Positions 1 through 7,311 of a stretch of 64,000 nt of DNA are shown here, piece by piece (positions within the stretch are counted from its first letter, which is position 1; each line of letters begins with the position of its first letter). The stretch is taken from contig NZ_QQXK01000013.1 of NCBI RefSeq assembly GCF_003575975.1, positions 29,212-93,211 of the forward strand. Reading direction: 5' to 3'. The translations under genes and the position numbers were made by a program. The DNA comes from Galactobacter valiniphilus. Lineage in GTDB: Bacteria; Actinomycetota; Actinomycetes; Actinomycetales; Micrococcaceae. The notes below the pieces were generated by a model, which was given only the letters and a program-made list of their open reading frames with translations, did not search any database and had not been told where the DNA came from.

Positions 1-243
1 CCGCACGTAGGGGCACACCGGCACCACGGCCAGGCCGGCGTCGAAGGTCTCGCGCAGCGCGGCGGCGACGAGGCGCGAGGCGAGCCCCTGCCCGTTGTAC
101 GCCTCGTCCACCACGGTGTGGTGGAAGATGCGGCGGCCATCGTGCTGCACGTAGGCGGCAAAGCCGATGACCTTGCCGCCCTCCTGCAGCTCAAAACGGC
201 TCTGCGCCGGGTCGTCGACGATGCTGAACTCGGTCTCGCTCAT
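1..243 (-). CDS. GNAT-family N-acetyltransferase, YjdJ type (C-terminus cut by window edge)
   Basis: The first 81 codons of a small acetyltransferase read off the left edge. The start is an ATG preceded by GAAGAGGG. The fragment has the two opening beta strands typical of the short YjdJ-type GNAT domain and the acetyl-CoA pyrophosphate loop, seen as GQGLASRL after a VVDEAYN segment. These stand-alone domains are about 90-100 residues, so most of the protein is present. It is the last gene of a three-gene run after the AhpD-like and pirin genes, 54 bp behind pirin. The acceptor substrate is unknown. Confidence 0.8.
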   Translation of the reverse strand, partial: MSETEFSIVDDPAQSRFELQEGGKVIGFAAYVQHDGRRIFHHTVVDEAYNGQGLASRLVAAALRETFDAGLAVVPVCPYVR

Positions 244-297
244 GGTGCCCTCTTCTGCTGTGGCGTGGGGATGAAGGCCCGACGGCGGGTGGTTGGC

Positions 298-1293
298 TCA
301 GCCGCGCGGGCGCAGGCGGGTGGTCGGAAGGATCGGGGCCGGCAGCGGGTCCGGCTGACCGGCCGGCCAGGGGCCGAACAGCTCCGGCTTGCCAGCGTCG
401 CGCGGATCGGCCGGCTCGAAGCCGAGCTCGGCCTGGTAGCGGCGGCGAAACTCCTCGATCTCCTCGTGGGTGCGCCCGATGAAGTTCCACCACATGATGA
501 TCTGCTCGCCGAGCGGCACGCCGCCGAGGAGGATGACGCGCACGTCCTGCGCGCCCGCCTCGAGCACGACGGTGTCGGCGCCGGGCGGGGCATAGACGAG
601 CTCGCGGTGCTTGGCGGGAGTTCCGTTGACCGTGACGGGGCCGTTCTCGGCGAGCGCACCGAGCTCGAAGTCCCGGCGCACCGGCACCTCGAGGCGGGTT
701 CCGGCGCTCAGGAGGATCTCGGCGCCGAGCAGGTCTGGCGTGCGCGTGCGCACGGGGGAGGCGGAGCCGAGGGCCTCGCCGATGAAGACGCGGGCCTCCC
801 ACCCGGCGCCGCGCACGGCCTCCGGCTCGTAGTGAACAAAGTCGTGCTCCCCGAAGCGCTCGTCCTCCGGCAGGGCAAACCACAGCTGGACGCCGTGCAG
901 CACCGTGGTCGCGTCGGTGCCGAGCTCCTGGTGCGTGATGCCGGCCCCGGCCAGCATGAGATTGAGCTGGCCGGGAAGCACGGCGGCGGCGTTGCCCGCC
1001 GAGTCGAGGTGGTTGATCTCGCCGCTGAAGAGCCACGACACCGTGGCGAGCCCCGTGTGGGGGTGACGAGGCACGGACATGCCGCCCGTGACGGCGACGT
1101 CGTCCGGTCCGTAGTGGTCAAGGAAGCACCACGCGCCGATGAGCGAACGCTGGCGCTGCGGGAGCGTGCGGTACACGGTCATGGCGCGGATGCCTCCGAG
1201 CGGCACGGCGCGGGGCTCGAGCACCTCCACCGCGGTGCACGCCTGGCCGGCGTCCAGCGTGTCCCACTCGGGGCTGGCCTCAAGATTGCTCAC
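298..1293 (-). CDS. Pirin family protein (bicupin, quercetinase-like)
   Basis: A 331-residue pirin-like double-cupin protein. The N-terminal cupin carries the metal site: His77 and His79 in PRHPHTG, then His121 and Glu123 in THQELG, matching the spacing of the iron ligands in known pirins. Bacterial pirins are described as quercetin dioxygenases or redox-linked modulators; the real substrate here is unknown. The GTG start has GGAAGGA about 8 nt upstream and overlaps the end of the AhpD-like gene by 14 bp, so the two are probably translationally coupled. The pairing with a CxxC peroxidase-type partner suggests an oxidative or aromatic-detoxification role (inference). Confidence 0.9.
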   Translation of the reverse strand: MSNLEASPEWDTLDAGQACTAVEVLEPRAVPLGGIRAMTVYRTLPQRQRSLIGAWCFLDHYGPDDVAVTGGMSVPRHPHTGLATVSWLFSGEINHLDSAGNAAAVLPGQLNLMLAGAGITHQELGTDATTVLHGVQLWFALPEDERFGEHDFVHYEPEAVRGAGWEARVFIGEALGSASPVRTRTPDLLGAEILLSAGTRLEVPVRRDFELGALAENGPVTVNGTPAKHRELVYAPPGADTVVLEAGAQDVRVILLGGVPLGEQIIMWWNFIGRTHEEIEEFRRRYQAELGFEPADPRDAGKPELFGPWPAGQPDPLPAPILPTTRLRPRG

Positions 1294-1762
1294 GGAGGAT
1301 CCTTCCGTCGGCGCCGCGGGGGCGCACCGGGTGTTCGCTCAAGATGGAGATGCGATTGAAGAGGTTGATCGTCGCCGAGACCCACTCGGCCGCCACGTAG
1401 GCCTCCTCGCCGAGTTCGGCGCGGGCGCCCTCGAGGTCGGCGGCGCTCTCCTCGTTGAGGGGCAGGCGCGTGGCGGCCTCGACGACCGCCAGGAGCGCGC
1501 GCTCGCGCTCCGAGTACAGGGAGGACTCGCGCCAGGCCGGGAGCAGGTCGAGCTTCTGCTGGGGGACCCCCACGGAGCGGGCCTCGCGAGAGTGCAGGTC
1601 CAGGCAGAACGCGCAGCCGTTGAGCTGGCTCGCGCGGACCTTGATGAGCTCCACGTCCTCGCCGCTGAGCCCCTGTTCCTTTGTCTGCTCCGCGACCGCG
1701 GCCGAGTACTCCTGGGCGGCCTTCCAGGCCTGCGGCAACACCTTGTCCATGTACGGACGCAC
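1280..1762 (-). CDS. Carboxymuconolactone decarboxylase / AhpD-like alkylhydroperoxidase
   Basis: A 160-residue AhpD-superfamily protein. The active-site signature is intact: Cys50 and Cys53 in GCAFC, followed by His57 in LDLHS, the arrangement used for thiol-dependent peroxide reduction. The open frame runs upstream to 1888, but the GTG at 1762 has a strong GGAGGAGAG ribosome binding site and gives the usual family length; the upstream 42 codons look non-coding. It is first in the run with pirin and the GNAT fragment. AhpD-like peroxidase is more likely than a true lactone decarboxylase because of the CxxC...H motif. Confidence 0.88.
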   Translation of the reverse strand: MRPYMDKVLPQAWKAAQEYSAAVAEQTKEQGLSGEDVELIKVRASQLNGCAFCLDLHSREARSVGVPQQKLDLLPAWRESSLYSERERALLAVVEAATRLPLNEESAADLEGARAELGEEAYVAAEWVSATINLFNRISILSEHPVRPRGADGRILREQS

Positions 1763-1930
1763 GATTCTCTCCTCCACCCGGCCACCGGTTGGCCTCTCCG
1801 GGTTCAACCCTGGGCCTCTACGCACCATTCCACAGCCATCGGCCGATGGTGGTCCGGCCCAAGCGAGGCTTGCCCGGAGACGTGACAACCATACGCGGAG
1901 CTGGCAGCGGGGAGGCGGTGCCCTGCGCTC

Positions 1931-3613
1931 TCAGGCGCGCGCCGTCGGGGCCTCCCCCGGGGCCGCCTCGCCCGTCGGAGCGGCATCCGGGCCGGACGCC
2001 TCGGGATTCACAGCGGGGTCGTCCTCGCCGTCGGCGACGGTGCTGAGGCCGCCGGCCGCCGCGATCTTCGCGTCAACCTCGGTCTCGACATCACGCAGCG
2101 ACGGTACCTGCTCGAAAAGCTCGGCCATGTCCAGATCGGGGTTCTCCTCCTGGGTAGCCACCAGTTCTTCGGCCTCCTCGTCGCTCGCGACGGAGGGGAG
2201 CGATCCGGGCAACGGACGACGCGCCGTTTCCTTGAGGAAGAACACCGCCACGAGCCCGGCGACAGATGTGCCGATGACCCAGAAGGCCGGGGCCAGGGCG
2301 GAACCGGTGAAGGTGACGAGAGCCTGCATGATGAACGGCGCGAAGCCACCGAAGATCGCCACGGCAAGGTTGTACGAAATGCCCATGCCTCCGTACCGCG
2401 AGGTCGTGGGGAAGATCGCGGGCAGCGAGGAGGACTGGATGCCGACGTACAGCACCACTGGAACGGCCAGCAGCAACAGGCCGAGCAGCGTGGACCAGAT
2501 CTGGCCATGCATCATCAGCAGGAACGCCGGGACGGCCAGGACCAGCGCGGAAATGGCCGCCGAGAACATCACGCGGCGGCGTCCGAGCCGGTCGGAGAGC
2601 AAGCCAGCCAGCGGGATCGTCAGGGCAACCAGCACCAAGATCGGCAAGGTGAGCAGGTTGCCGTGCACCGGGTCGTAGTGCAGCGCCTCGGAGAGGTAGG
2701 TCGGCATGTAGCTCGTCAGGGCATACGAGGCCGTGTTGGCCGCCGCCACGAGGACAAAGGCGGTCAGGAGCTCGCGCCAGTAGCTACGCACCAGGTCCTT
2801 GATCCCCTTAGGGGCGTCCGCGTCACGGGCGGCATCCGCGCCGGCGGCCTCGGCGGAGGCCTGCGCCTCCTTGAAGGCCGGCGTGTCCTCGATCTTGCTG
2901 CGGAACCACAAGGCAATGATGCCCAGTGGCAGGGCAACCAGGAACGGGATCCGCCAGGCGAAGCCCTCCATGGCGTCCTCACTCAAGGTGAGCTGCAGAA
3001 CGGAGACAAAGGCGGCACCGACGGCGAAGCCCAGGTACGAGCCGAGGTCGAGGAGCGCTGTGTAGAAGCCGCGGCGCCGGTCCGGTGCGTACTCGGTAAT
3101 GAACGTCGTGGCACCGGCGTACTCGCCGCCCGTGGAGAAGCCCTGGACGAGCTTGAGCACCACCAGCATGATCGGAGCAGCGACGCCCCACACCGAATAA
3201 TCGGGCAGCACGCCGATGCCGAAGGTGGCCAAGGCCATCATGAGCAGTGTAAAAACGAGGATCTTCTGGCGACCGATGCGGTCACCCAGCTGCCCGAGCA
3301 CGATGCCGCCGAGCGGGCGGGCCACAAACGTCACGGCAAAGACGCCGAGGCTGAAGAGGGTCTGCACCGAGGGGTCAACGGTGTCCGGCATGAAGAGCTT
3401 GCCGATGATGACGGCGAGGTAGCCGTAGACGCCGACGTCGTACCACTCCATGAGGTTGCCGACCACGGTGCCGCCGATGGCCCGGCGGAACATGGGCCGG
3501 TCCACGACGTTGACGTCTTCAACGCGCAAGCGTGGGCGGCGTGGCGTGATGCGTTCGAGGATGCGTCGCTTGGCCTGGGCGGAGCCAGAGTTGTGCTGAG
3601 GATTCGTGTCCAT
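1931..3613 (-). CDS. MFS transporter, metabolite:H+ symporter (ProP/KgtP-like) type
   Basis: A 560-residue inner-membrane transporter with about twelve membrane segments. Family marks are the FxR-A-type entry followed by NLMEWYDVGVYGY, the loop motif GQLGDRIGRQ between segments 2 and 3, and its repeat LSDRLGRRR halfway along. MHS-family relatives carry proline/betaine, oxoglutarate, citrate or shikimate with protons; I cannot choose a substrate. The last ~80 residues are a hydrophilic acidic tail rich in Glu, Asp, Ala and Pro, longer than usual. The ATG at 3613 was chosen because the residues upstream of it look non-coding; no strong ribosome binding site supports it. It appears monocistronic. 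Confidence 0.85.
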   Translation of the reverse strand: MDTNPQHNSGSAQAKRRILERITPRRPRLRVEDVNVVDRPMFRRAIGGTVVGNLMEWYDVGVYGYLAVIIGKLFMPDTVDPSVQTLFSLGVFAVTFVARPLGGIVLGQLGDRIGRQKILVFTLLMMALATFGIGVLPDYSVWGVAAPIMLVVLKLVQGFSTGGEYAGATTFITEYAPDRRRGFYTALLDLGSYLGFAVGAAFVSVLQLTLSEDAMEGFAWRIPFLVALPLGIIALWFRSKIEDTPAFKEAQASAEAAGADAARDADAPKGIKDLVRSYWRELLTAFVLVAAANTASYALTSYMPTYLSEALHYDPVHGNLLTLPILVLVALTIPLAGLLSDRLGRRRVMFSAAISALVLAVPAFLLMMHGQIWSTLLGLLLLAVPVVLYVGIQSSSLPAIFPTTSRYGGMGISYNLAVAIFGGFAPFIMQALVTFTGSALAPAFWVIGTSVAGLVAVFFLKETARRPLPGSLPSVASDEEAEELVATQEENPDLDMAELFEQVPSLRDVETEVDAKIAAAGGLSTVADGEDDPAVNPEASGPDAAPTGEAAPGEAPTARA

Positions 3614-4009
3614 GTGGGGCCGCGCGAGCGGCGCTCCCTTCTGGATGTACCGCAGCGCTCCCAGAGCGTCGTGCGGCCGCGATTCTCGCGTTCCGCCCGC
3701 ATTTCCCCGCATCCTGCGGCACCCTCCGCGGGACGATCTCGCGGTCGGGCTGGGCGGCGGGCGCCGGGGGCATCCGGATCGGATGCTCACGCTGCGGCGC
3801 CGTAGACAGGTGTTGAGGTTAGTCCGCTTGGCCTGGAATGTCGAATCCATACGCCGTCTGAAAACCATTCACCGCCCTCCTCGACGCCGCCCACCGGGGC
3901 GAGCGGGCGGCGTCGGGCTGGCGGGGCGGCCGGGAAACGCCGACGGAAACGCGCAGGGGCGCCGCGCGATGCGCGACGCCCCTGCGGGAAAGTGCTGCGA
4001 GCCGTTGGC
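3614..4009. other. Intergenic region between MFS transporter and Rpf-like gene
   Basis: No gene was found. The right end holds the terminator of the Rpf-like gene. On the minus strand a possible promoter for the MFS gene reads TTCGAC (3845-3840), an 18-bp spacer, then TAACCT (3821-3816); this would imply a leader of nearly 200 nt, so it is tentative. Confidence 0.4.
3952..3986 (-). terminator. Terminator hairpin after Rpf-like gene
   Basis: A GC-rich inverted repeat with arms GCAGGGGCG and CGCCCCTGC, and an inner GCGC/GCGC pair around a short loop, lies 24 bp past the stop codon at 4010. No clear U tract follows, as is common in high-GC actinobacteria. Confidence 0.7.
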
Positions 4010-4711
4010 TCAGATGCGGGTCAGGCCGGCCTTGCGGCCGCAGTGCGGCCAGGCACCCGGGCCCTGGCCACGGACGACCTTTTCGGCGATGGCGATCTGC
4101 TGCTCCTTGGTGGCGCGGTGGGCCATGGAGGCGTGCTTGCCGCCACCGTAGGCGCGCCAGGTGCTCGCGGAGAACTGCAGGCCACCGTAGTAGCCGTTGC
4201 CCGTGGAGATCTTCCAGTTGCCACCGGACTCGCACTTGGCGACCTTGGCCCAGACGCCGGCGCGGCTGGCCGAGATCTTGACGGCTGGAGCGGCCTTGGT
4301 CTTCACCGAGAAGCGGTTGGTCAGGTAGACGCTCTTAACCTTCTTGGTCTTGGGATCCCCGAACTTCACGTCCGTGCGGACGGTCCAGCGACCGACGCCC
4401 ACGTTGTAGGACTTGACGCCCTTGACGGCCCAGCCGTACTTCTTGCCGGTCTTCTTCACCTTGATGGTGGTGGAGACGATCTTCAGGCCCTTGGTCGTGG
4501 TGCGACCGGCCGCCTTGATGCTGACCTTCTTGCCCTTGGCCACGCTCTTGTCGCCGACGGCGGCGATCTTGGGGGTCTTGGAGGTGAAGGACTTGCCGAC
4601 CACCTTGGGAGCGGCGGAGGCGGCGGGCGCGGTGGCCAGGCCTGCGACACCGACGGCGGCGATGGCCGCAGTGGCGGCGCCGACCTTGATCAGCTTGGTC
4701 GAGTTCTGCAT
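4010..4711 (-). CDS. Secreted resuscitation-promoting-factor-like transglycosylase
   Basis: A 233-residue exported protein. A signal peptide of about 33 residues ends in an ASA-A cleavage site. A lysine-rich, strand-forming middle part (about 40-145) has no family I can name. The C-terminal Rpf/lysozyme-like domain spans about 152-226 and has the catalytic Glu161 in CESGGNW, with Cys160 and Cys224 placed for the conserved disulfide. Rpf proteins cut peptidoglycan glycan strands and promote resuscitation and growth. Upstream lie a structured leader and a perfect CRP/GlxR-type palindrome, which fits cAMP-linked control known for rpf genes in mycobacteria and corynebacteria. Confidence 0.9.
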   Translation of the reverse strand: MQNSTKLIKVGAATAAIAAVGVAGLATAPAASAAPKVVGKSFTSKTPKIAAVGDKSVAKGKKVSIKAAGRTTTKGLKIVSTTIKVKKTGKKYGWAVKGVKSYNVGVGRWTVRTDVKFGDPKTKKVKSVYLTNRFSVKTKAAPAVKISASRAGVWAKVAKCESGGNWKISTGNGYYGGLQFSASTWRAYGGGKHASMAHRATKEQQIAIAEKVVRGQGPGAWPHCGRKAGLTRI

Positions 4712-4716
4712 GGGGG

Positions 4717-4839
4717 CGTTCTCCGTTTCAGGTCTGCCGCGCCGGCAGTTTCACCGGCGCGAACACCCCCTTTTGCACCGCGTTCGCAGGATTCTCTTCG
4801 GGAGATTCCGGCGGCGTCGGGGGACGAACTCCGAGAACG
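4717..4839 (-). promoter_or_regulatory. Structured 5' leader of the Rpf-like gene, possible riboswitch-like element
   Basis: On the minus strand three helices can be drawn. CGTTCTC (4839-4833) pairs with GAGAACG (4723-4717), which covers the GGAG ribosome binding site. GCGAAC (4787-4782) pairs with GTTCGC (4764-4759). CGCGCCGG (4761-4754) pairs with CCGGCGCG (4745-4738). The last two share bases 4759-4761, so they are mutually exclusive. Actinobacterial rpf genes are often preceded by ydaO-type c-di-AMP riboswitches, but I do not see that family's conserved core here. Function is inferred. Confidence 0.35.
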
Positions 4840-4859
4840 TTACCCCACCCGTGACCAAT

Positions 4860-4879
4860 CCGTGATCTAAAAATCACGG
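4860..4879. repeat. Inverted repeat, operator-like
   Basis: Perfect 7-bp arms CCGTGAT and ATCACGG around CTAAAA, about 150 bp upstream of the Rpf-like start. The spacing between the GTGA and TCAC half-sites is 8 bp, not the 6 bp of CRP sites, so another regulator or a DNA/RNA hairpin is possible. Confidence 0.4.
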
Positions 4880-4929
4880 CCTCAACACGGTGTGTGCAAC
4901 GTTTTCCTTGCGATCACTGGGATGCGCGT

Positions 4930-4945
4930 TGTGAGTGAACTCACA
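4930..4945. promoter_or_regulatory. Perfect CRP/GlxR-type binding palindrome
   Basis: The site TGTGAGTGAACTCACA matches TGTGA-N6-TCACA exactly. It lies about 220 bp upstream of the Rpf-like start and beyond the lipoprotein terminator, so it should serve the Rpf-like gene. CRP (Rv3676) and GlxR are established regulators of rpf genes in Mycobacterium and Corynebacterium; transfer to this organism is inference. Confidence 0.65.
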
Positions 4946-5006
4946 GAAAGACCTGGCGTGTCACGTCACGATCTCGAGATCTTTCGAGAGCAAGGAGACG
5001 CGCCGC

Positions 5007-5036
5007 GGGGTGGCTCCGCAAAGGCGGAACCACCCC
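5007..5036 (-). terminator. Terminator hairpin after lipoprotein gene
   Basis: Thirteen-bp stem with one mismatch: GGGGTGGCTCCGC against GCGGAACCACCCC, loop AAAG, 20 bp past the stop codon at 5056. Confidence 0.7.
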
Positions 5037-5055
5037 CTCGGACAAGGCCCGGCGA

Positions 5056-5487
5056 CTACTTGAGCTTGCAAGCCTTGTCGATGTTCTCCGTGGCCTTCTT
5101 GAACTCATCGCCGTTCATCTTGGTGGAGAGCTCGGTGATCTTGGCGGCAGACTCGGTGGCCTTCGCGGGATCGGCCTTCACGTCGGCAACCACAGCGCCG
5201 AGCTGCGAGAAGAGGTCGCCCACGGTGGCGAAGTCCTTCGCGACGTCGCCGGAGCCCTTCCCAATCTCGACCATCTTGTCGCCGACGGCCTTGAGCTTGG
5301 TCGGATCCTGGCCGAGCTCCTGGCCCGAGGCGTTGTCAAAGCTCTCGACGCCGTTCGCCTTCAAGACATCCTTGAAGGAATCGCAGGCGGCCTGGTTGGC
5401 ATTGCCACCACCACAGGCGGTCAGCGTTGCGGCCAGGGCAAGGGTGGCGACGCCACCGGCAATCTTGGACAGGGTGTTCTTCTTCAA
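5056..5487 (-). CDS. Putative lipoprotein of unknown function
   Basis: A 143-residue predicted lipoprotein. The signal peptide is basic, then hydrophobic, and ends in the lipobox LTAC with the acylated Cys25, followed by a GGG linker. The mature part is small, charged and Ala/Lys/Asp-rich, probably helical, with Cys34 and Cys140 able to pair. I recognise no named family. It starts with TTG, preceded by GGGGGA. It lies downstream of the alkaline phosphatase on the same strand with a 71-bp gap, and has its own terminator. It should be anchored on the outer face of the membrane. Confidence 0.75.
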   Translation of the reverse strand: MKKNTLSKIAGGVATLALAATLTACGGGNANQAACDSFKDVLKANGVESFDNASGQELGQDPTKLKAVGDKMVEIGKGSGDVAKDFATVGDLFSQLGAVVADVKADPAKATESAAKITELSTKMNGDEFKKATENIDKACKLK

Positions 5488-5558
5488 GGGAGGTCCCCCA
5501 CTTTCCTGAAATGTCGAAGAGATGACAGCGTCAGCCTACGCGAGACATGTGTCGATGC

Positions 5559-7034
5559 CTATCGGAGCTCGCCGCCCGCCCCCAGCCCCAGCGCCCGCTG
5601 CACGGTAAAGAAGAGGTCGGTCTGGTCGCTCAGACCCACCACGTTGGCGGCCTGCGGGCCGTAGCCGGCGATGCGCACCTGGGAGCCGGTGTGCATCTGT
5701 GAGCCACCCTCGTCGGAGGTGCCGTAGGCGACCGTGAGCGGCGCACCCTCGTTGGTCGTGAGCGTGCGGGTCAGGCCCAGCGTGGTCTCGCCGGGGTAGA
5801 CGATCTGCGAGGAGTGCGCGTGATCCGCCGTCACCACCACGAGCGTGTTCTTATCCTTCTTCGCGAACTCCAGGGCCACCTGGATGGCCTCGTCGATCTG
5901 CACGGTCTCCCCGATCTGACCGCACGGGTTCGCGGCGTGGTCTTCCTTATCGATCGAGGCCGACTCCACCTGCAGGAAGAAGCCCTTCTCGTTGTTCTTC
6001 TTGTTCAGCAGCGAGATGGCTTTGCTCGTCATGTCCTCGAGCCGCGGGGTCTTGCTCGTGAGGGCCGGATTGTCAGCACACCGCACGGCCGGCTCCTTGC
6101 CGCCCGTGCGCGTGGCCTTGGGGCCCTGCCAGTCCACGGGCATATTCCCCTGCGAGAAGAGCCCTAGCACCGGCTTGGACTGGTTGGCTTTGGAAACGCG
6201 GTTCAGCTGCGAGCGGTCGGTGACCACCTGGTAACCCTCGGCCGTGGCCTGCTCCAGGAGCGTCTTGCCCTTGTACTTGCCCGCCGTTGCGGTCTGGGCG
6301 AAGCTCTTGGCGCCCCCGCCCAGGGTCACGTCCGCGCGTGTGGCGATGAGCTGCTCGGTGATGGAGCCGCGGCCGCCGTTCTCGAGCGCGTTGGTGGGGC
6401 ACTTGGCGGTGGTTTCCACGGGGCCGTAGCAAGAGCGAGCCGTGACGTGCGAGGCCTGGACGGCGGGGGTGGCGTCCTGCAGTTCGGCCGAGGAGACGTT
6501 GCCCGTGCGCAGTCCCTTCTCCTTGGCCAGCTCCAGGAGCGTCTTCTGCGCCTTGCCCTTGATGTCAACGGAAATGGCGTTGTTGTAGGTCTTGGTGCCC
6601 GTGGCCCAGCCGGAGCCGGAGGCCGCGGAGTCCGTCACGTAGTCGGGCTTGCCCGTGGCCTTATCCAGCGCGTAGGTCGTGTACTGGCCCGTCAGCGGCA
6701 GCGCGTCGAGGCCCGGGAAGCGCCCCGCGGCGCCGTACTGGTAGTTGCGCGCCACCGTGATCTCGGAGTCGCCCATGCCGTCGCCGATGATGAGGATGAC
6801 GTTCATGGCGGAGCTGCCGTCGATCGCCTTGCGCAGCTCCTTGCTGCGGTCACCGTCGTTGCGGGCGGCGCCGCCGTGCTGCGTGATGTCACTCGTGGTC
6901 GGCTGGACGTTTTTGGTGGCGGGGAGGGGAGCCGCGGTGGGCTGTCCGGTCGCCGCGGTCGCGGCGGCTGCACCACCGGCCAGGGCGGCCACGACAGCGG
7001 CCACCGTGAGCGTGCGGGAGAGCGTCTTGTTCAT
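5559..7034 (-). CDS. phoA: Secreted alkaline phosphatase
   Basis: A 491-residue exported phosphomonoesterase that releases inorganic phosphate from organic phosphates. The N-terminal signal sequence ends near residue 30. The family's metal and nucleophile motifs are present: Asp85 in IGDGMGDSE, the nucleophile Ser136 in VTDSAAS, and VTADHAHSS near the C-terminus with metal-binding Asp and His. An in-frame GTG lies 15 bp upstream, but the ATG at 7034 has AAGGA seven bases ahead and is preferred. It faces the permease cluster divergently across 277 bp. Control by phosphate starvation is expected for the family; I could not identify convincing PHO boxes. Confidence 0.93.
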   Translation of the reverse strand: MNKTLSRTLTVAAVVAALAGGAAAATAATGQPTAAPLPATKNVQPTTSDITQHGGAARNDGDRSKELRKAIDGSSAMNVILIIGDGMGDSEITVARNYQYGAAGRFPGLDALPLTGQYTTYALDKATGKPDYVTDSAASGSGWATGTKTYNNAISVDIKGKAQKTLLELAKEKGLRTGNVSSAELQDATPAVQASHVTARSCYGPVETTAKCPTNALENGGRGSITEQLIATRADVTLGGGAKSFAQTATAGKYKGKTLLEQATAEGYQVVTDRSQLNRVSKANQSKPVLGLFSQGNMPVDWQGPKATRTGGKEPAVRCADNPALTSKTPRLEDMTSKAISLLNKKNNEKGFFLQVESASIDKEDHAANPCGQIGETVQIDEAIQVALEFAKKDKNTLVVVTADHAHSSQIVYPGETTLGLTRTLTTNEGAPLTVAYGTSDEGGSQMHTGSQVRIAGYGPQAANVVGLSDQTDLFFTVQRALGLGAGGELR

Positions 7035-7140
7035 GACTGCGTCCTTCACCTCTTGAGCAGGAGCGGGCCGGGCCCGCGGATGACGCCCCCCACTGTGAAC
7101 CCGCCCGGCAACATCCCCGCCCAGTCAAAGCAAACGACGT

Positions 7141-7150
7141 GTGAATTCAC
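7141..7150. repeat. Perfect 10-bp palindrome in the phoA / permease divergent promoter region
   Basis: GTGAATTCAC lies midway between the divergent starts at 7034 and 7312, where a shared operator could sit. It resembles a compressed GTGA/TCAC site but does not have CRP spacing. Confidence 0.3.
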
Positions 7151-7311
7151 TCAGCGCCGACCTTGGCTCAGTGACCACCACCCCCATGTGCAAAGTGTCG
7201 ATTCGATGCCGAAACTTCAGCGCAATGCCCATTTCTGAGGGTCGGTTCCTTGCTTAGCGTGGGAACCATCTCGCCCGGCGGCGCTGCCGCCTTGAACCCC
7301 CAGGAGGCCCC

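Larger units (their letters stand above)
4712..5055. other. Control region between lipoprotein and Rpf-like gene
   Basis: This 344-bp gap has no gene. From right to left along the minus strand it holds the lipoprotein terminator, a CRP/GlxR-type palindrome, a second inverted repeat (4860-4879: CCGTGAT, 6-nt gap, ATCACGG), and a structured leader directly before the Rpf-like start. Confidence 0.6.

Noticed and set aside
118..1359. Plus-strand 413-codon frame over pirin
   Set aside because: Antisense shadow; the minus strand has conserved pirin metal ligands.
2507..3805. Plus-strand 432-codon frame over the MFS transporter
   Set aside because: Antisense shadow rich in Arg, His and Gly; the real gene has clear transporter motifs.
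4717..4839. Canonical ydaO (c-di-AMP) riboswitch before the Rpf-like gene
   Set aside because: Context fits, but the conserved core (GGGGUGAAUC and CCGUCAGCUAAC-type segments) is not visible; kept only as an unnamed structured leader.
7035..7311. PHO boxes upstream of the alkaline phosphatase
   Set aside because: Single GTTCAC-like elements occur (for example 7094-7099 on the minus strand) but no pair of direct repeats with proper spacing.
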